64,000 bases of DNA from Luteimonas sp. YGD11-2 (GCF_004118975.1 NZ_CP035376.1:124001-188000), one strand, 5' to 3'; shown: positions 51,751-62,113, counted from the first letter of the stretch. A program made the numbers and translations. Notes: generated by a model from the sequence alone, not told the origin.

Positions 51751-53826
51751 ATGTACGACAGCATTCTCGATGCCCTGCGCCGCGGCGCGCCTGCCGAGGC
51801 CCTCGCCGCCGCGCGCGCGCTGGCCACCGAACGCCCCGACGATGCCCGGGCGCGGGAACTGATGGCGCAGGCGCAGCGGATGGCCGGCGACACCGATGGC
51901 GCGCTGGCCAGCCTCGACCATGCGATCACCCTGCAACCCGACGAGGCCTCGCTGCAGTTCCAGCGCGCCGCGATCCTGCTGGCCCGCCGCGACATCGACG
52001 GCGCGACCTCCGCGCTCGGCCGCACCCTCGAACTCGACCCCAACCGCTACCAGGCCTACATCGTGCAGGCGGAACTGGCGATCGGCCGCGGCGACCTCGA
52101 CGAGGCCGAGCGGCTGGAAAAGATGGCCGCGCGGCTGGGCGAGGGCGATCCGGGCCTGTCCGCCGTGCGCGGCATGATCGCGCTGCGCCGGGGCGACCGC
52201 GACCGCGCACTGTCGATCCTCTCCAGCGCCGCCGAGCGCAACCCCGATGATCCGCAGTTGCTCAATGCGCTGGCGTTCGCCTACATCGCCAGGGACCACC
52301 TCGCCTTCGCCGAACAGACCCTGCTGCGGCTGTGCGACCTGGTGCCCGGCAACACCCCGGCGCGCCGGCTGCTGGCCGACGTGGTGCTGCGCCAGGGCCG
52401 CCCGGGCGATGCCTCGGCGCATATCGAACAGGTGCTGGCGGCCGGACGGGCCTCGACCGAACACCTGCGCTTTGCCGGCGGCGTCGACATGCAGACCGGG
52501 CAGATGCCGCGTGCGACCACGCGGCTGAAGGAGGTGCTCGCCCGCACCCCGGACGACCGCACCACCCTCGACCTGCTGATGCGCTGCTGGGAACTGCAGG
52601 ACGACCGCGACGATGCCCGCGCCACGCTCGAGGCCGCCATCGCCCGCAGCCCGCGCAACGCCGCGCTGTGGGATGCCCGCCTGGGCGTCGACGGCCATGA
52701 CGGCGAGGCCGCGCTGGCGGTGGTCGAGCGCTGGAGCCAGGCGATGCCGGAGAGCCCGGCCCTGCTGCAGGCACGCGTGCGGGTGGCACTGGCCGCCGGC
52801 GACGCCGCCGCCGCCGAAGCCGCCGCGCGCGAACTGGCCGGACGCCTGCCCAACGACCCGCGCGCCCAGACCCAGTACCTCGACATCCTGTCCGCGCGCG
52901 ATCCGCAGGCCTCGGTGGCGCATCTGCGCACGCTCGAGGCCGCGGCCGGCGACGACGACAACCGCCGCCTGCAGGTGCAGGGCTGGCGTGCGCTGGCCCA
53001 TGACCAGGCCGGCGAGGCCGCCGACGCCGCCAGGGTGTGGCTCGACACCCACGCCGCCTGGGCGCAGCGGCTGATGCCGCTGCCGCTGTGGTCGGCGCCC
53101 GACGCCCCGCGTGCCCCGGCTGCCGCCGTCGATCCCGACGCCGCCCGGCTGGTGTTCATGGCCGGCCTGCCCGGTGCCGGCCACGAGCAGGTCGGGCGCC
53201 TGCTCGACGGCGTGGTGTCGGCGTTCCGTGCCGACCGCCTCGGCACCAACCCGCCGCGCGACGCGCTGCAGAACGTGCACACCGTGGGCCGGCTGGTGCG
53301 CGGCGAAACCACCGCCGCCGACGTGCACGCCGAATGGCGCGCGCAGCTGCCGGCCCGTCGCATCCAGGGCGCGCTGATCGACTGGCTGCTGTGGTGGGAC
53401 AACGCCTACCTCGACATCACCCGCGCCCACCTGCCGCATGCCGAGCTGCTGATGGTCGTGCGCGACCCGCGCGACATGCTGCTCAACTGGTTGGCCTTCG
53501 GCAGCCCGGTGCCGTTCCGCATGGGCACGCCCGAGGAAGGCGCCGCCTGGCTGGCGCAGGGGCTCGAGCACATCGTGGTGCTGGCCGAGCAGGAGCTGCA
53601 GCCGCTGCTGCTGCTGCGCACCGACGAGGCCGGCAACGACCCGCGGGTGCTGTCGGCCACGCTGGCGCAGCTGCTCGGCGTCGAGCTGCCGGTGCCGCCG
53701 CCGCAGCTCTTCAGCGACCAGTACCGCTTCCCGGCCGGCAACTGGCGCCGCTACACCGGCGTGCTCGGCGCGGCGTTCGCGATGCTCACCCCGGTCGCGG
53801 TACGGTTGGGCTATTCCGAAACCTGA
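51751..53826 (+). CDS. TPR protein with C-terminal sulfotransferase-like domain
   Basis: A 691-residue cytosolic protein. Residues 1-400 hold about ten tetratricopeptide units (DGALASLDHAITLQPDEASLQFQRAAIL, DIDGATSALGRTLELDPNRYQAYIV, AFAEQTLLRLCDLVPGNTPARRLLADV). From about 460 the chain looks like the sulfotransferase fold: LVFMAGLPGAGHEQVGRLLDG takes the place of the PAPS-binding loop, LLMVVRDPRDMLLNWLAFG that of the 3'-phosphate site and WRRYTGVLGAAFAML the end. The loop lacks the usual R-SGT residues, so activity is uncertain. Common in Xanthomonadaceae with unknown role. Confidence 0.82.
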   Translation: MYDSILDALRRGAPAEALAAARALATERPDDARARELMAQAQRMAGDTDGALASLDHAITLQPDEASLQFQRAAILLARRDIDGATSALGRTLELDPNRYQAYIVQAELAIGRGDLDEAERLEKMAARLGEGDPGLSAVRGMIALRRGDRDRALSILSSAAERNPDDPQLLNALAFAYIARDHLAFAEQTLLRLCDLVPGNTPARRLLADVVLRQGRPGDASAHIEQVLAAGRASTEHLRFAGGVDMQTGQMPRATTRLKEVLARTPDDRTTLDLLMRCWELQDDRDDARATLEAAIARSPRNAALWDARLGVDGHDGEAALAVVERWSQAMPESPALLQARVRVALAAGDAAAAEAAARELAGRLPNDPRAQTQYLDILSARDPQASVAHLRTLEAAAGDDDNRRLQVQGWRALAHDQAGEAADAARVWLDTHAAWAQRLMPLPLWSAPDAPRAPAAAVDPDAARLVFMAGLPGAGHEQVGRLLDGVVSAFRADRLGTNPPRDALQNVHTVGRLVRGETTAADVHAEWRAQLPARRIQGALIDWLLWWDNAYLDITRAHLPHAELLMVVRDPRDMLLNWLAFGSPVPFRMGTPEEGAAWLAQGLEHIVVLAEQELQPLLLLRTDEAGNDPRVLSATLAQLLGVELPVPPPQLFSDQYRFPAGNWRRYTGVLGAAFAMLTPVAVRLGYSET

Positions 53827-53840
53827 TCCGGAGGATTCCC

Positions 53841-54455
53841 ATGCACATCCGCAGCGACAGTTTCGAGCACGGCCAGCCGATCCCGTCGGAGTTCGCGCTG
53901 GGCGCGCCGGAAGGGTTCGGTGGCAACCGCAACCCGCACCTGGCCTGGGGTGACGCGCCCGGAGGCACGCGCTCGTTCGTGCTGATGTGCATCGACGCCG
54001 ACGCCCCCACGCAACCGGAGATGGCCGGCAAGGAGGGCGTGGAGATCCCGTCCGACCAGCCGCGCGCCGACTTCGTGCACTGGATGATGGTGGACATCCC
54101 GCCATCGACCACCGCGATCGACGCCGGCGCCTGCAGCCACGGGTTCGACAAGGGCGGCAAGCCCGACCCGCAGGGCCCGGCCAGCGCGCGCCAGGGCCGC
54201 AACGACTACACCGGCTGGTTCGCCGGCGACGCCGACATGGCCGGCACCTACCGCGGCTACGACGGCCCGTATCCGCCGCCCAACGACCTGCGCGTGCACC
54301 GCTACTTCTTCCGGGTGTTCGCGCTCGACGTCGACCGCCTCGAGGTCGGCGACGACTTCACCGCCGCCGATGCATTCGCCGCGATGCACGGCCACGTGCT
54401 CGCCGAGGCCACGATCCACGGCACCTACTCGCTCAACCGCAACGCGGGCGCCTGA
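53841..54455 (+). CDS. YbhB/YbcL-type PEBP family protein
   Basis: A 204-residue phosphatidylethanolamine-binding-protein homologue with a clear ribosome site (GGAGG) seven bases before ATG. Family features: GNRNPHLAWGDAPGGTRSFVLMCIDADAPT, DFVHWMMVDIPPSTTAI, NDYTGWFAGDADMAGTYRGYDGPYPPPNDLRVHRYFFRVFALDV, and LAEATIHGTYSL. Cytosolic; ligand unknown. It carries a longer insert (QPEMAGKEGVEIPSDQPRAD) than short YbhB proteins. Confidence 0.9.
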   Translation: MHIRSDSFEHGQPIPSEFALGAPEGFGGNRNPHLAWGDAPGGTRSFVLMCIDADAPTQPEMAGKEGVEIPSDQPRADFVHWMMVDIPPSTTAIDAGACSHGFDKGGKPDPQGPASARQGRNDYTGWFAGDADMAGTYRGYDGPYPPPNDLRVHRYFFRVFALDVDRLEVGDDFTAADAFAAMHGHVLAEATIHGTYSLNRNAGA

Positions 54456-54512
54456 CCGTCCGGGCAGCTCCGCGCTGGCTCCAGGCGAGACCCGAGGGGA
54501 ACGAGTCGTCGC

Positions 54513-54536
54513 CCCTCTCCCACGTGCGGGAGAGGG
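54513..54536. repeat. REP-like hairpin
   Basis: CCCTCTCCCACGTGCGGGAGAGGG, a nine-base-pair stem of the family described at 6634, in the gap after the PEBP gene. Confidence 0.8.
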
Positions 54537-54652
54537 TGCCCCGGAAGGCGGGTGCGGGCGGCCCAGCGGCGCTGCGCCCCAGCCGGCAGATGCTCCGCGA
54601 AATGCTCCGGAATCCCTGAAGCGCGACCGTTCGACTGTCCTGTGGCGCGAAT

Positions 54653-54704
54653 CCGGTGCCGCCGCAAGTCGGCGCCCGATATCGCCTTGGTTGCGACGGC
54701 ACCG
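54653..54704. repeat. Hairpin repeat, variant arms with conserved core (inverted)
   Basis: CCGGTGCCG...CGGCACCGG form the arms; between them GTCGGCGCCCGATATCGCCT then TGGT is the reverse complement of the core seen at 42855 and 54759 with one change. So the loop is kept while the arms differ. It lies in the gene-free stretch 54456-54910 together with the two other repeats listed there; I see no gene in the stretch. Confidence 0.75.
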
Positions 54705-54758
54705 GACCCCCGCTGGGCGCATCGCGCACCTGCCTTCCGTTCCGACGTCGCGAGCCCG

Positions 54759-54834
54759 TCCAGGCGCCTGTCGGGTGTTTCGCCGACCAAGGCGGTATCG
54801 GGCGCCGACTCGGCGGAATACCCGGCAGGCGTCC
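54759..54834. repeat. Hairpin repeat with conserved core, copy 2
   Basis: Same 76-base unit as 42855-42930 with four substitutions. Arms AGGCGCCTGTCGGGT and ACCCGGCAGGCGTC retain pairing apart from one G-T. Confidence 0.85.
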
Positions 54835-54910
54835 CCACGCGGCTGCGCCCCGCGCTCACAAACCCTACCTTGCCCTGGGGCGCCGGCTTCGACTGACCGC
54901 CGACGTCGCC

Positions 54911-55708
54911 TCAACTCCCCGCCGGCATCCATACCAGCAGCGCGATGCCCAGCAGGATGCGGTAGATCGCAAAACCGGTGAAGCGGTGGCGCTTGATGTA
55001 GTCCATCAGCCAGCGCACCACGATGAAGCCGGTGACCGTGGCGGCCGCGAACGCCACTGCGACATCGCCCCAGTCCTCGCCACCGGGACCCTCGTCCAGC
55101 CACAGCTCCAGGAAGGCATAGCCGCTGGCCGCGAACATCGTCGGGATGCCGACCAGGAACGCGAATTCGGCCGCCGCGGAGCGCCGGCTCAGGCCAAGCA
55201 GCATGGCCAGGAAGATCGTCGTCGCCGAGCGTGAGGTGCCGGGAAACACCCCCGCCACCACCTGCGCCAGGCCCACCGCGATCGCCACCGTCCAGGTCAC
55301 GTAGGCACCGTCGCCGCCGCGGCGCTCGGCGAAGTATTCCGCCACCAGCATCCAGATCCCGCCCAGCACCAGCGCCCACGCCACCGGCGTCACCGACTCC
55401 GGCAGCTCCCAGCCGGCCAGCCGCACCGGCAGCCCCACCAGCGCGGTGACCAGGAATGCCACCGCCAGCTTGGCCACGTAGTCGCGGTTGTCGCGATCGC
55501 CCAGATTCGTGGCCAGCCCCCACAGCCGCTGCCGGAACACCAGCGTGATCGCCAGGATCGCCCCGGCCTGGATGACGATATTGAAGAAGTCCGAGCGCGC
55601 ACCGAGCCAGTGCTGCGCGATCAGCAGGTGCCCGGTGCTCGACACCGGCAGGAATTCGGTGACGCCTTCGATGATGCCCAGGACGAGGGCGGACAGCAGG
55701 TCGGACAC
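54911..55708 (-). CDS. uppP: Undecaprenyl-diphosphatase
   Basis: A 265-residue integral membrane enzyme that regenerates the undecaprenyl phosphate carrier for cell-wall synthesis. The GTG start at 55708 gives family length and the N-terminal segment LLSALVLGIIEGVTEFLPVSSTGH with the conserved E-x3-E motif; the second signature PGTSRSATTIFLAMLLGLSRRSAAEF is present (VAGVFPGTSRS). About seven to eight hydrophobic segments. Divergent from glnA; its start is 68 bases from the NtrC box. Confidence 0.93.
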   Translation of the reverse strand: MSDLLSALVLGIIEGVTEFLPVSSTGHLLIAQHWLGARSDFFNIVIQAGAILAITLVFRQRLWGLATNLGDRDNRDYVAKLAVAFLVTALVGLPVRLAGWELPESVTPVAWALVLGGIWMLVAEYFAERRGGDGAYVTWTVAIAVGLAQVVAGVFPGTSRSATTIFLAMLLGLSRRSAAAEFAFLVGIPTMFAASGYAFLELWLDEGPGGEDWGDVAVAFAAATVTGFIVVRWLMDYIKRHRFTGFAIYRILLGIALLVWMPAGS

Positions 55709-55775
55709 GGGACGGGCCGGCAATGGGAACGCGCGAAAGGATACGGGAGCGTGGCCTGCAGCCGCCGCCGGCGGA

Positions 55776-55792
55776 TGCACCGGGGTGGTGCA
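55776..55792. promoter_or_regulatory. NtrC-binding site upstream of glnA
   Basis: TGCACC-GGGGT-GGTGCA, a perfect match to the NtrC consensus palindrome. Its centre is about 117 bases before the expected glnA transcription start, the distance of enhancer sites in enteric glnA. A weaker relative, GCACC-AATTC-CGGTC, lies at 55809-55823. Confidence 0.85.
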
Positions 55793-55874
55793 GAACATCC
55801 AAAGTCCCGCACCAATTCCGGTCAAACACCCACGGGCGCCGCGCCGGTGCCCAATGAAATCAACCACCTGGAAT

Positions 55875-55890
55875 TGGCACGCACCCTGCT
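55875..55890 (+). promoter_or_regulatory. Sigma-54 promoter of glnA
   Basis: TTGGCACGCACCCTGCT contains the -24 GG and -12 GC separated by ten bases, as required by RpoN. It ends 38 bases before the glnA ATG. With the NtrC box upstream this predicts nitrogen-controlled expression. Confidence 0.88.
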
Positions 55891-55927
55891 ATGACTGTGT
55901 CATCCCATCCCGCACAGGTGCCACCCG

Positions 55928-57337
55928 ATGTCGTTCGAACAGGTCGAGAAGCTGGTCAAGGATCACAAGGTCGAGTTCGTCGACCTGCGTTTCACCGACA
56001 TGCGTGGCGTCCAGCACCACGTCACCTATCCCGCCTCCATCCTCGAGCCCGGCCTGTTCGAGGACGGCGTGATGTTCGACGGTTCGTCGATCGCCGGCTG
56101 GAAGGGCATCGCCGAGTCCGACATGGTGCTGCTGCCCGATCCGTCCAGCGCCTACATCGACCCGTTCACCGCCGACCCGACCATCATCCTGGTCTGCGAC
56201 GTGCTCGACCCGGCCACCATGCAGGCCTACCCGCGTGACCCGCGCGGCATCGCGCGCCGCGCCGAGGCCTTCCTGAAGTCGTCGGGCATCGCCGAACAGG
56301 CGTTCTTCGGCCCCGAGCCCGAGTTCTTCATCTTCGACTCGGTGCGCTATGCCAACGAGATGGGCAACACCTTCTTCCACATCGATTCCGAGGAAGCGGC
56401 GTGGAACACCGGCCGCGAGTACCCGGGCGGCAACCACGGCTACCGCCCCGGGGTGAAGGGCGGCTACTTCCCGGTCGCACCGCTGGATTCGCTGCACGAC
56501 CTGCGCGCGGAGATGTGCAAGACCCTCGGGCAGATCGGCATCGAGGTCGAGGTGCACCACCACGAAGTCGCCAACGCCGGCCAGTGCGAGATCGGCACGC
56601 GCTTCAACTCGCTGGTCAAGAAGGCCGACGAGCTGCTGGCGATGAAGTACGTGATCAAGAACGTCGCGTTCCGAAACGGCAAGACCGCCACCTTCATGCC
56701 CAAGCCGATCGTCGGCGACAACGGCAGCGGCATGCACGTGCACCAGTCGCTGGCCAAGGGCGGCAACAACCTGTTCTCCGGCGACGGCTACGGCGGCCTG
56801 AGCCAGATGGCGCTGTGGTACATCGGCGGTGTGTTCAAGCACGCGCGTGCCTTGAACGCGTTCACCAACGCCGGCACCAACAGCTACAAGCGACTGGTGC
56901 CGGGCTTCGAGGCGCCGGTGATGCTGGCCTACTCGGCGCGCAACCGCTCGGCGAGCTGCCGTATCCCGTACGTGGCCAACCCGAAGGCGCGCCGCATCGA
57001 GTTCCGCTTCCCGGATCCGATCCAGTCCGGCTACCTCACCTTCGCCGCGCTGCTGATGGCCGGCCTCGACGGCATCAGGAACCAGATCGATCCGGGCGGC
57101 CCCAGCGACAAGGACCTCTACGACCTGCCGCCGGAAGAGGAGAAGAACATCCCCAAGGTCGCGCACTCGCTCGACCAGGCGCTGGAGGCACTCGACGCCG
57201 ACCGTGGCTTCCTCACCGCCGGTGGTGTGTTCACCGACGACTTCATCGATGCCTACATCGATCTGAAGATGAAGGAGGTCACCGCGTTCCGCTCGGCGAC
57301 CCATCCGCTCGAGTACCAGATGTACTACACCATCTGA
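55928..57337 (+). CDS. glnA: Glutamine synthetase, type I
   Basis: A 469-residue cytosolic enzyme that makes glutamine from glutamate, ammonia and ATP as a dodecamer. Signatures: [27 protein letters not shown], the ATP-binding [43 protein letters not shown], and the adenylylation site Tyr398 in [10 protein letters not shown], so activity should be set by GlnE as in other proteobacteria. Expression is predicted from a sigma-54 promoter with NtrC box just upstream. REP-like hairpins follow the stop codon. Confidence 0.97.
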   Translation: MSFEQVEKLVKDHKVEFVDLRFTDMRGVQHHVTYPASILEPGLFEDGVMFDGSSIAGWKGIAESDMVLLPDPSSAYIDPFTADPTIILVCDVLDPATMQAYPRDPRGIARRAEAFLKSSGIAEQAFFGPEPEFFIFDSVRYANEMGNTFFHIDSEEAAWNTGREYPGGNHGYRPGVKGGYFPVAPLDSLHDLRAEMCKTLGQIGIEVEVHHHEVANAGQCEIGTRFNSLVKKADELLAMKYVIKNVAFRNGKTATFMPKPIVGDNGSGMHVHQSLAKGGNNLFSGDGYGGLSQMALWYIGGVFKHARALNAFTNAGTNSYKRLVPGFEAPVMLAYSARNRSASCRIPYVANPKARRIEFRFPDPIQSGYLTFAALLMAGLDGIRNQIDPGGPSDKDLYDLPPEEEKNIPKVAHSLDQALEALDADRGFLTAGGVFTDDFIDAYIDLKMKEVTAFRSATHPLEYQMYYTI

Positions 57338-57349
57338 TCGCGCCCGCTG

Positions 57350-57407
57350 TCCTCTCCCGTGCGCGGGAGGGCCATGCACGAACCCTTCTCCCGCATGCGG
57401 GAGAAGG
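57350..57407. repeat. Two REP-like hairpins after glnA
   Basis: CCTCTCCCG-TG-CGCGGGAGGG at 57350-57371 and CCTTCTCCCGCATGCGGGAGAAGG at 57384-57407. The position after glnA fits transcription termination or mRNA 3'-end protection. Confidence 0.75.
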
Positions 57408-57497
57408 TGGCGCGAAGCGCCGGATGGGGCCCGACTGGCCGCCGGCACCTGCCTGCGCTATACCGGTGCACCCCCGCTTCCCGGACTGCATCGCACC

Positions 57498-58238
57498 GTG
57501 ATCCGCACGCTCCTGCTTGCCTCCTGCATCGCATTCCTCGCCGCCTGCAGCCACGCCCCGCCGCGCAACCCGATGGCGCAGTGGGTGGAATCACCCAACC
57601 ACGATGCACGCCGGCCGACGCTGATCGTCGTCCACTACACCGAGCAGGACTCCGCCGCGCAGAGCCTGCACACGCTGCGCACCGGCAACCGCTTCGGCCC
57701 GGTCAGCGCGCACTACCTCATCGGCGCCGACGGCACGCTGTACCAGCTGGTCGCCGACGAGCGCCGCGCCTGGCATGCGGGTGCGGGCAGCTGGGGCACC
57801 ATCAGCGACGTCAATTCCGCCTCGATCGGCATCGAGCTCGACAACGACGGCCACAGCCCGTTCGCCGATGCGCAGATCGACGCGCTCATCGCACTGCTCG
57901 GCGACCTCACCACGCGCCTGCGCATCCCGCGTACGCACGTGATCGGCCATTCCGACCTCGCACCCGGTCGCAAGGTCGATCCCGGCCCGCTGTTTCCCTG
58001 GCAGCGCCTGGCCGGGGCCGGCTTCGGCATCTGGCCGGCCGCCGATGCACCGCCCGCGCCGGAAGGCTTCGATCCGCTGGTCGCCCTGCGCCTGCTGGGT
58101 TACCCGCTCGACAATCCCTCGGCGACGATCCGCAGCTACCGCATGCGCTTCCGCGGCGACAGCGCCGACACCCTGGACGCCGAAGACCTGCGCATCCTGC
58201 ATGCGCTCACGCGCCACGAGCCCGTGCCGGCGCGGTAG
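57498..58238 (+). CDS. amiD: N-acetylmuramoyl-L-alanine amidase, AmiD-like lipoprotein
   Basis: A 246-residue outer-membrane lipoprotein read from GTG. Signal MIRTLLLASCIAFLAAC with lipobox FLAAC. The amidase_2 domain has the zinc ligands in LIVVHYTEQDS (first His), HVIGHSDLAPGRKVDPGPLFPW (second His plus Asp), and YLIGADGTLYQLVADERRAWHAGAGSW, ending with a short peptidoglycan-binding-like region (FDPLVALRLLGYPL). Cleaves the amide bond between muramic acid and peptide in murein recycling. It separates glnA from ntrBC. Confidence 0.93.
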   Translation: MIRTLLLASCIAFLAACSHAPPRNPMAQWVESPNHDARRPTLIVVHYTEQDSAAQSLHTLRTGNRFGPVSAHYLIGADGTLYQLVADERRAWHAGAGSWGTISDVNSASIGIELDNDGHSPFADAQIDALIALLGDLTTRLRIPRTHVIGHSDLAPGRKVDPGPLFPWQRLAGAGFGIWPAADAPPAPEGFDPLVALRLLGYPLDNPSATIRSYRMRFRGDSADTLDAEDLRILHALTRHEPVPAR

Positions 58239-58470
58239 CGGGCGCTGGGAGGAGGTGCCGGGTTCGGCGTTGCCCGTTCGGGGACACGCTCGATGCGAGC
58301 CCGGGCGGAGCCAGAGCCAGAGCAGGGCATTTCTGGCGGGTACCGCAGAGCACAACGGAGCAATTCACGCACGCACGAACACTCCAGCAGCAGGCGTTCG
58401 CGTCTCGTCTGGAGAGAAGCCTTTCTCAAGCTTTCTTCCGCCTGGGGGCAGTCCACGCGGCCCGCCGCGG

Positions 58471-58945
58471 CCACAGGGGGATGCCCAGCCGGATATCTCC
58501 GCGTCCTGCTCCCACATCCGGCCGCCGGCCATCCATGGCCGGCTCTGGACATCCCCCTGCGTCCGCGGCGGGCACCGACACGGCGTCGAGTCGGGAAGAA
58601 GGTCAACGGCGAAGAGCCCCAGACCCGTCGTGGCAGTGACCAACTTCGGCTGCCGCGCTGCTGACCTTCATGCCGCAACTGCCGACGCATGAGCGTGTTG
58701 GGCGACGGCTTCAGCAAAAACCGCCGCCGCTTTCCATGCGGTAGCCGGGGAGTCCAGCGTGTGCCATCGCGGACGACTGCAGACCACCGGCCCCGTTCTC
58801 CGTGCCGAAACCCACGAACGTTCTGGCCCGTCGCGTGCATCGGGGGATGTGCTCCCAGCCGGCCATGGATGGCCGGCGGCCGGCCGTGGTAGCTGGACGC
58901 GGACTCCGGCCGGGGGAGCACATCCCCCGATGCGCGCGACGGGCA
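58471..58945. repeat. Long repeat, copy B (inverted relative to copy A)
   Basis: Reverse-complement counterpart of 22351-22829: first CAGGGGGATGCCCAGCCGGA ... GGCTCTGGACATCCCCCTG, then the middle part with GACGGCTTCAGCAAAAACCG, then the palindrome with GGGAGCACATCCCCCGATGC. The two outer palindromes are the best conserved. A plus-strand frame (58689-58892) again encodes MSVLGDGFSKN... The flanking parts of the gene-free stretch (58239-58470 and 58946-59044) show no gene. Confidence 0.8.
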
Positions 58946-59044
58946 GCGCGGGTCACACCGGAGCAGCTCGCGCACGCTCAGACGCGAGGAACCGCCATCC
59001 CCCGCACTCCGGGAAACGCGTATGAGCGCGCCATGCCGCAACGC

Positions 59045-59324
59045 CATCGATGGCGGAAAAAGCGCCGGCCTCCGCACCTGGAGCGTCAGCGCTGGCGCCG
59101 CGAGCGTCGCGCGCCGCACTCCACGCGCCGCCGATGGCGAAAAAAGCGCCATCGACGGCGCAGTTGGACGCACCAGAAGCGTCACGCAGCGCCATGCGTG
59201 GCGAAAAAAGCGCCATTCGCGGCGATTCGAGCGCGACCCGTGACCGTTTTTCCGCCGGCGCCCGCGTTGCAGACCCCGTGGCCCGGGTCGCCAAGCCCAT
59301 CGATGGCGCTTTTTTCGCCATCGA
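59045..59324. repeat. Cluster of A-tract palindromes (GATGGCGAAAAAAGCGCCATC)
   Basis: Four clear copies: 59045-59068 (imperfect), 59132-59155, 59199-59216 and 59299-59324 (inverted), plus a partial one near 59246. The unit GATGGCG-AAAAAA-(G)CGCCATC is a palindrome around an A6/T6 run. Frames through the region give runs such as MAKKAPS and IDGAFFAID on both strands, which I regard as a by-product of the repeat. It stands before ntrB. Confidence 0.75.
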
Positions 59325-59427
59325 TGCCGGACCTTGCGGAATGCACGGCCCGCCAGCGTCGCCCGCCACCCAGGAGCGGCCCATGCCTGCCCCGATGTCG
59401 TGCCGCGGCGATCGCACCGCCCGGTGC

Positions 59428-59444
59428 TGCACTACGATGGTGCA
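59428..59444. promoter_or_regulatory. NtrC-binding site abutting the ntrB start codon
   Basis: TGCACT-ACGAT-GGTGCA fits the NtrC consensus and ends on the base before the ATG. Directly before it, GCACC-GCCC-GGTGC (59414-59427) is a second palindrome of the same half-sites with a four-base spacer. Binding here should block or damp ntrBC transcription, as phospho-NtrC does at the enteric glnL promoter. Confidence 0.8.
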
Positions 59445-60504
59445 ATGTCTGCCGACCCTGCACCGCCGCCTGCTGCGCCGGAACTCGATGCACTGACCAC
59501 GCCGCTGGCCTGGGCCGGCGCGGACGGGCGCGTGGCCGGCTGCAACCACGCGTTCGCGCGCTGGCTGGGGGTCGCGGTGCGGCGGGTGATCGGCACCCCG
59601 TTGGCGGCCCTGGACGCGGAGTCGCCGGCACGGCTGGCCGACGTGCTCGAACGCGGCGGACCGCTGGACGCGCCGCTGCGGCTGCGCCGCCTCGCGCTGG
59701 CCCTGCCGGGCGGGTCGCCGCGCTTTGCCGACGTCTGGCTGAGCGCGCAGGCCGATGGCGGCTGGCTGCTGGAGGCGCATCCGGTCGATGAATTCCCCGG
59801 CGAGGACCCGCTGCGGGTGTTGCCGAGTGCGTTGTCGGCGGCGCTGCGTGGCCTCGCGCACGAACTGCGCAATCCGCTGGCCGGCATCAAGGGCGCCGGC
59901 CAGCTGCTGGCGCGGCGCGCGCAGGACGACGACAGCCGCGAACTGGTCGCGCTGGTGCAGTCGGAGGTCGACCGCCTTGCACGCCTGGTCGACGACCTGC
60001 TCGAGCCCACTCCGCCGCAGCCGCACGTGCCGCTCAACATCCACGCCGTGCTCGAGCGGGTGCTGCGGCTGGCCGAGAGCGATGCCGGCTGGGGCGTGCG
60101 CCTGGTGCGCGACTACGACCCCAGCCTGCCGGAACTCGACGGCGATTCCGCGCGGCTGACCCAGGCGGTGTGGAACCTGGTGCGCAACGCGATCCAGGCC
60201 GGCGCCGACACCGTGACCCTGCGCACCCGCATCGAACATGCGGCGCGCATCGCCGATGCACCGCCCGCGCCCGCGCTGCGGCTGGAGATCGTCGACGACG
60301 GCCGCGGCGTGCCGGAAGAACTTGCCGAGCAGGTGTTCCTGCCGCTGGTGTCGGGCCGCGCGGACGGCACGGGACTCGGGCTGGCGGTCGCGCAGCAGGT
60401 GGCGCGCGAGCACCGCGGGTCGCTGGCCTACCGCTCGCGCGCCGGCCATACCGTGTTCACCCTGCTGCTGCCATTGGCCGCAGCACACGAGGAGATGCAG
60501 GGCG

Positions 60505-60512
<8 letters not shown>
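59445..60512 (+). CDS. ntrB: Nitrogen regulation sensor histidine kinase NtrB
   Basis: A 355-residue cytosolic kinase that phosphorylates NtrC when nitrogen is scarce. A PAS-like domain (residues about 15-120: LAWAGADGRVAGCNHAFARWLG) precedes the dimerisation/phosphotransfer helix with His139 in LRGLAHELRNPLAGIKGAGQLL, and the ATPase domain has N box LTQAVWNLVRNAIQAG, G1 EIVDDGRGVPEELAEQVFLP and G2 GTGLGLAVAQQVAREHRG. No membrane segment, as expected for NtrB. Overlaps ntrC by eight bases. Its frame is open upstream through the A-tract repeats, but the ATG after the NtrC box fits family length. Confidence 0.93.
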
Positions 60513-61914
<1,402 letters not shown>

Positions 61915-62113
61915 CCGTTGCAGCATGCGCGGGCGATTGCGTGTCTGCCGCGACCGGAACGGAAGTCGCCGAAGCGCCGACAGCCGGATGCGGCCCGTCA
62001 GGTGCGCACGCAGAGATTGCGCGCTGGGCGGGAGCAACGCACTGGACCGCTTCATCCTGGCTGTCGCCGACGGCGCTATCTTCGACGCCCTCCCGCATGT
62101 CCCGACTGCCGTT

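Noticed and set aside
59050..59496. Plus-strand frame with MAEKAP/MAKKAP repeats before ntrB
   Set aside because: The peptide repeats arise from the A-tract palindromes, which occur in both orientations and different frames, so protein-level selection is unlikely.
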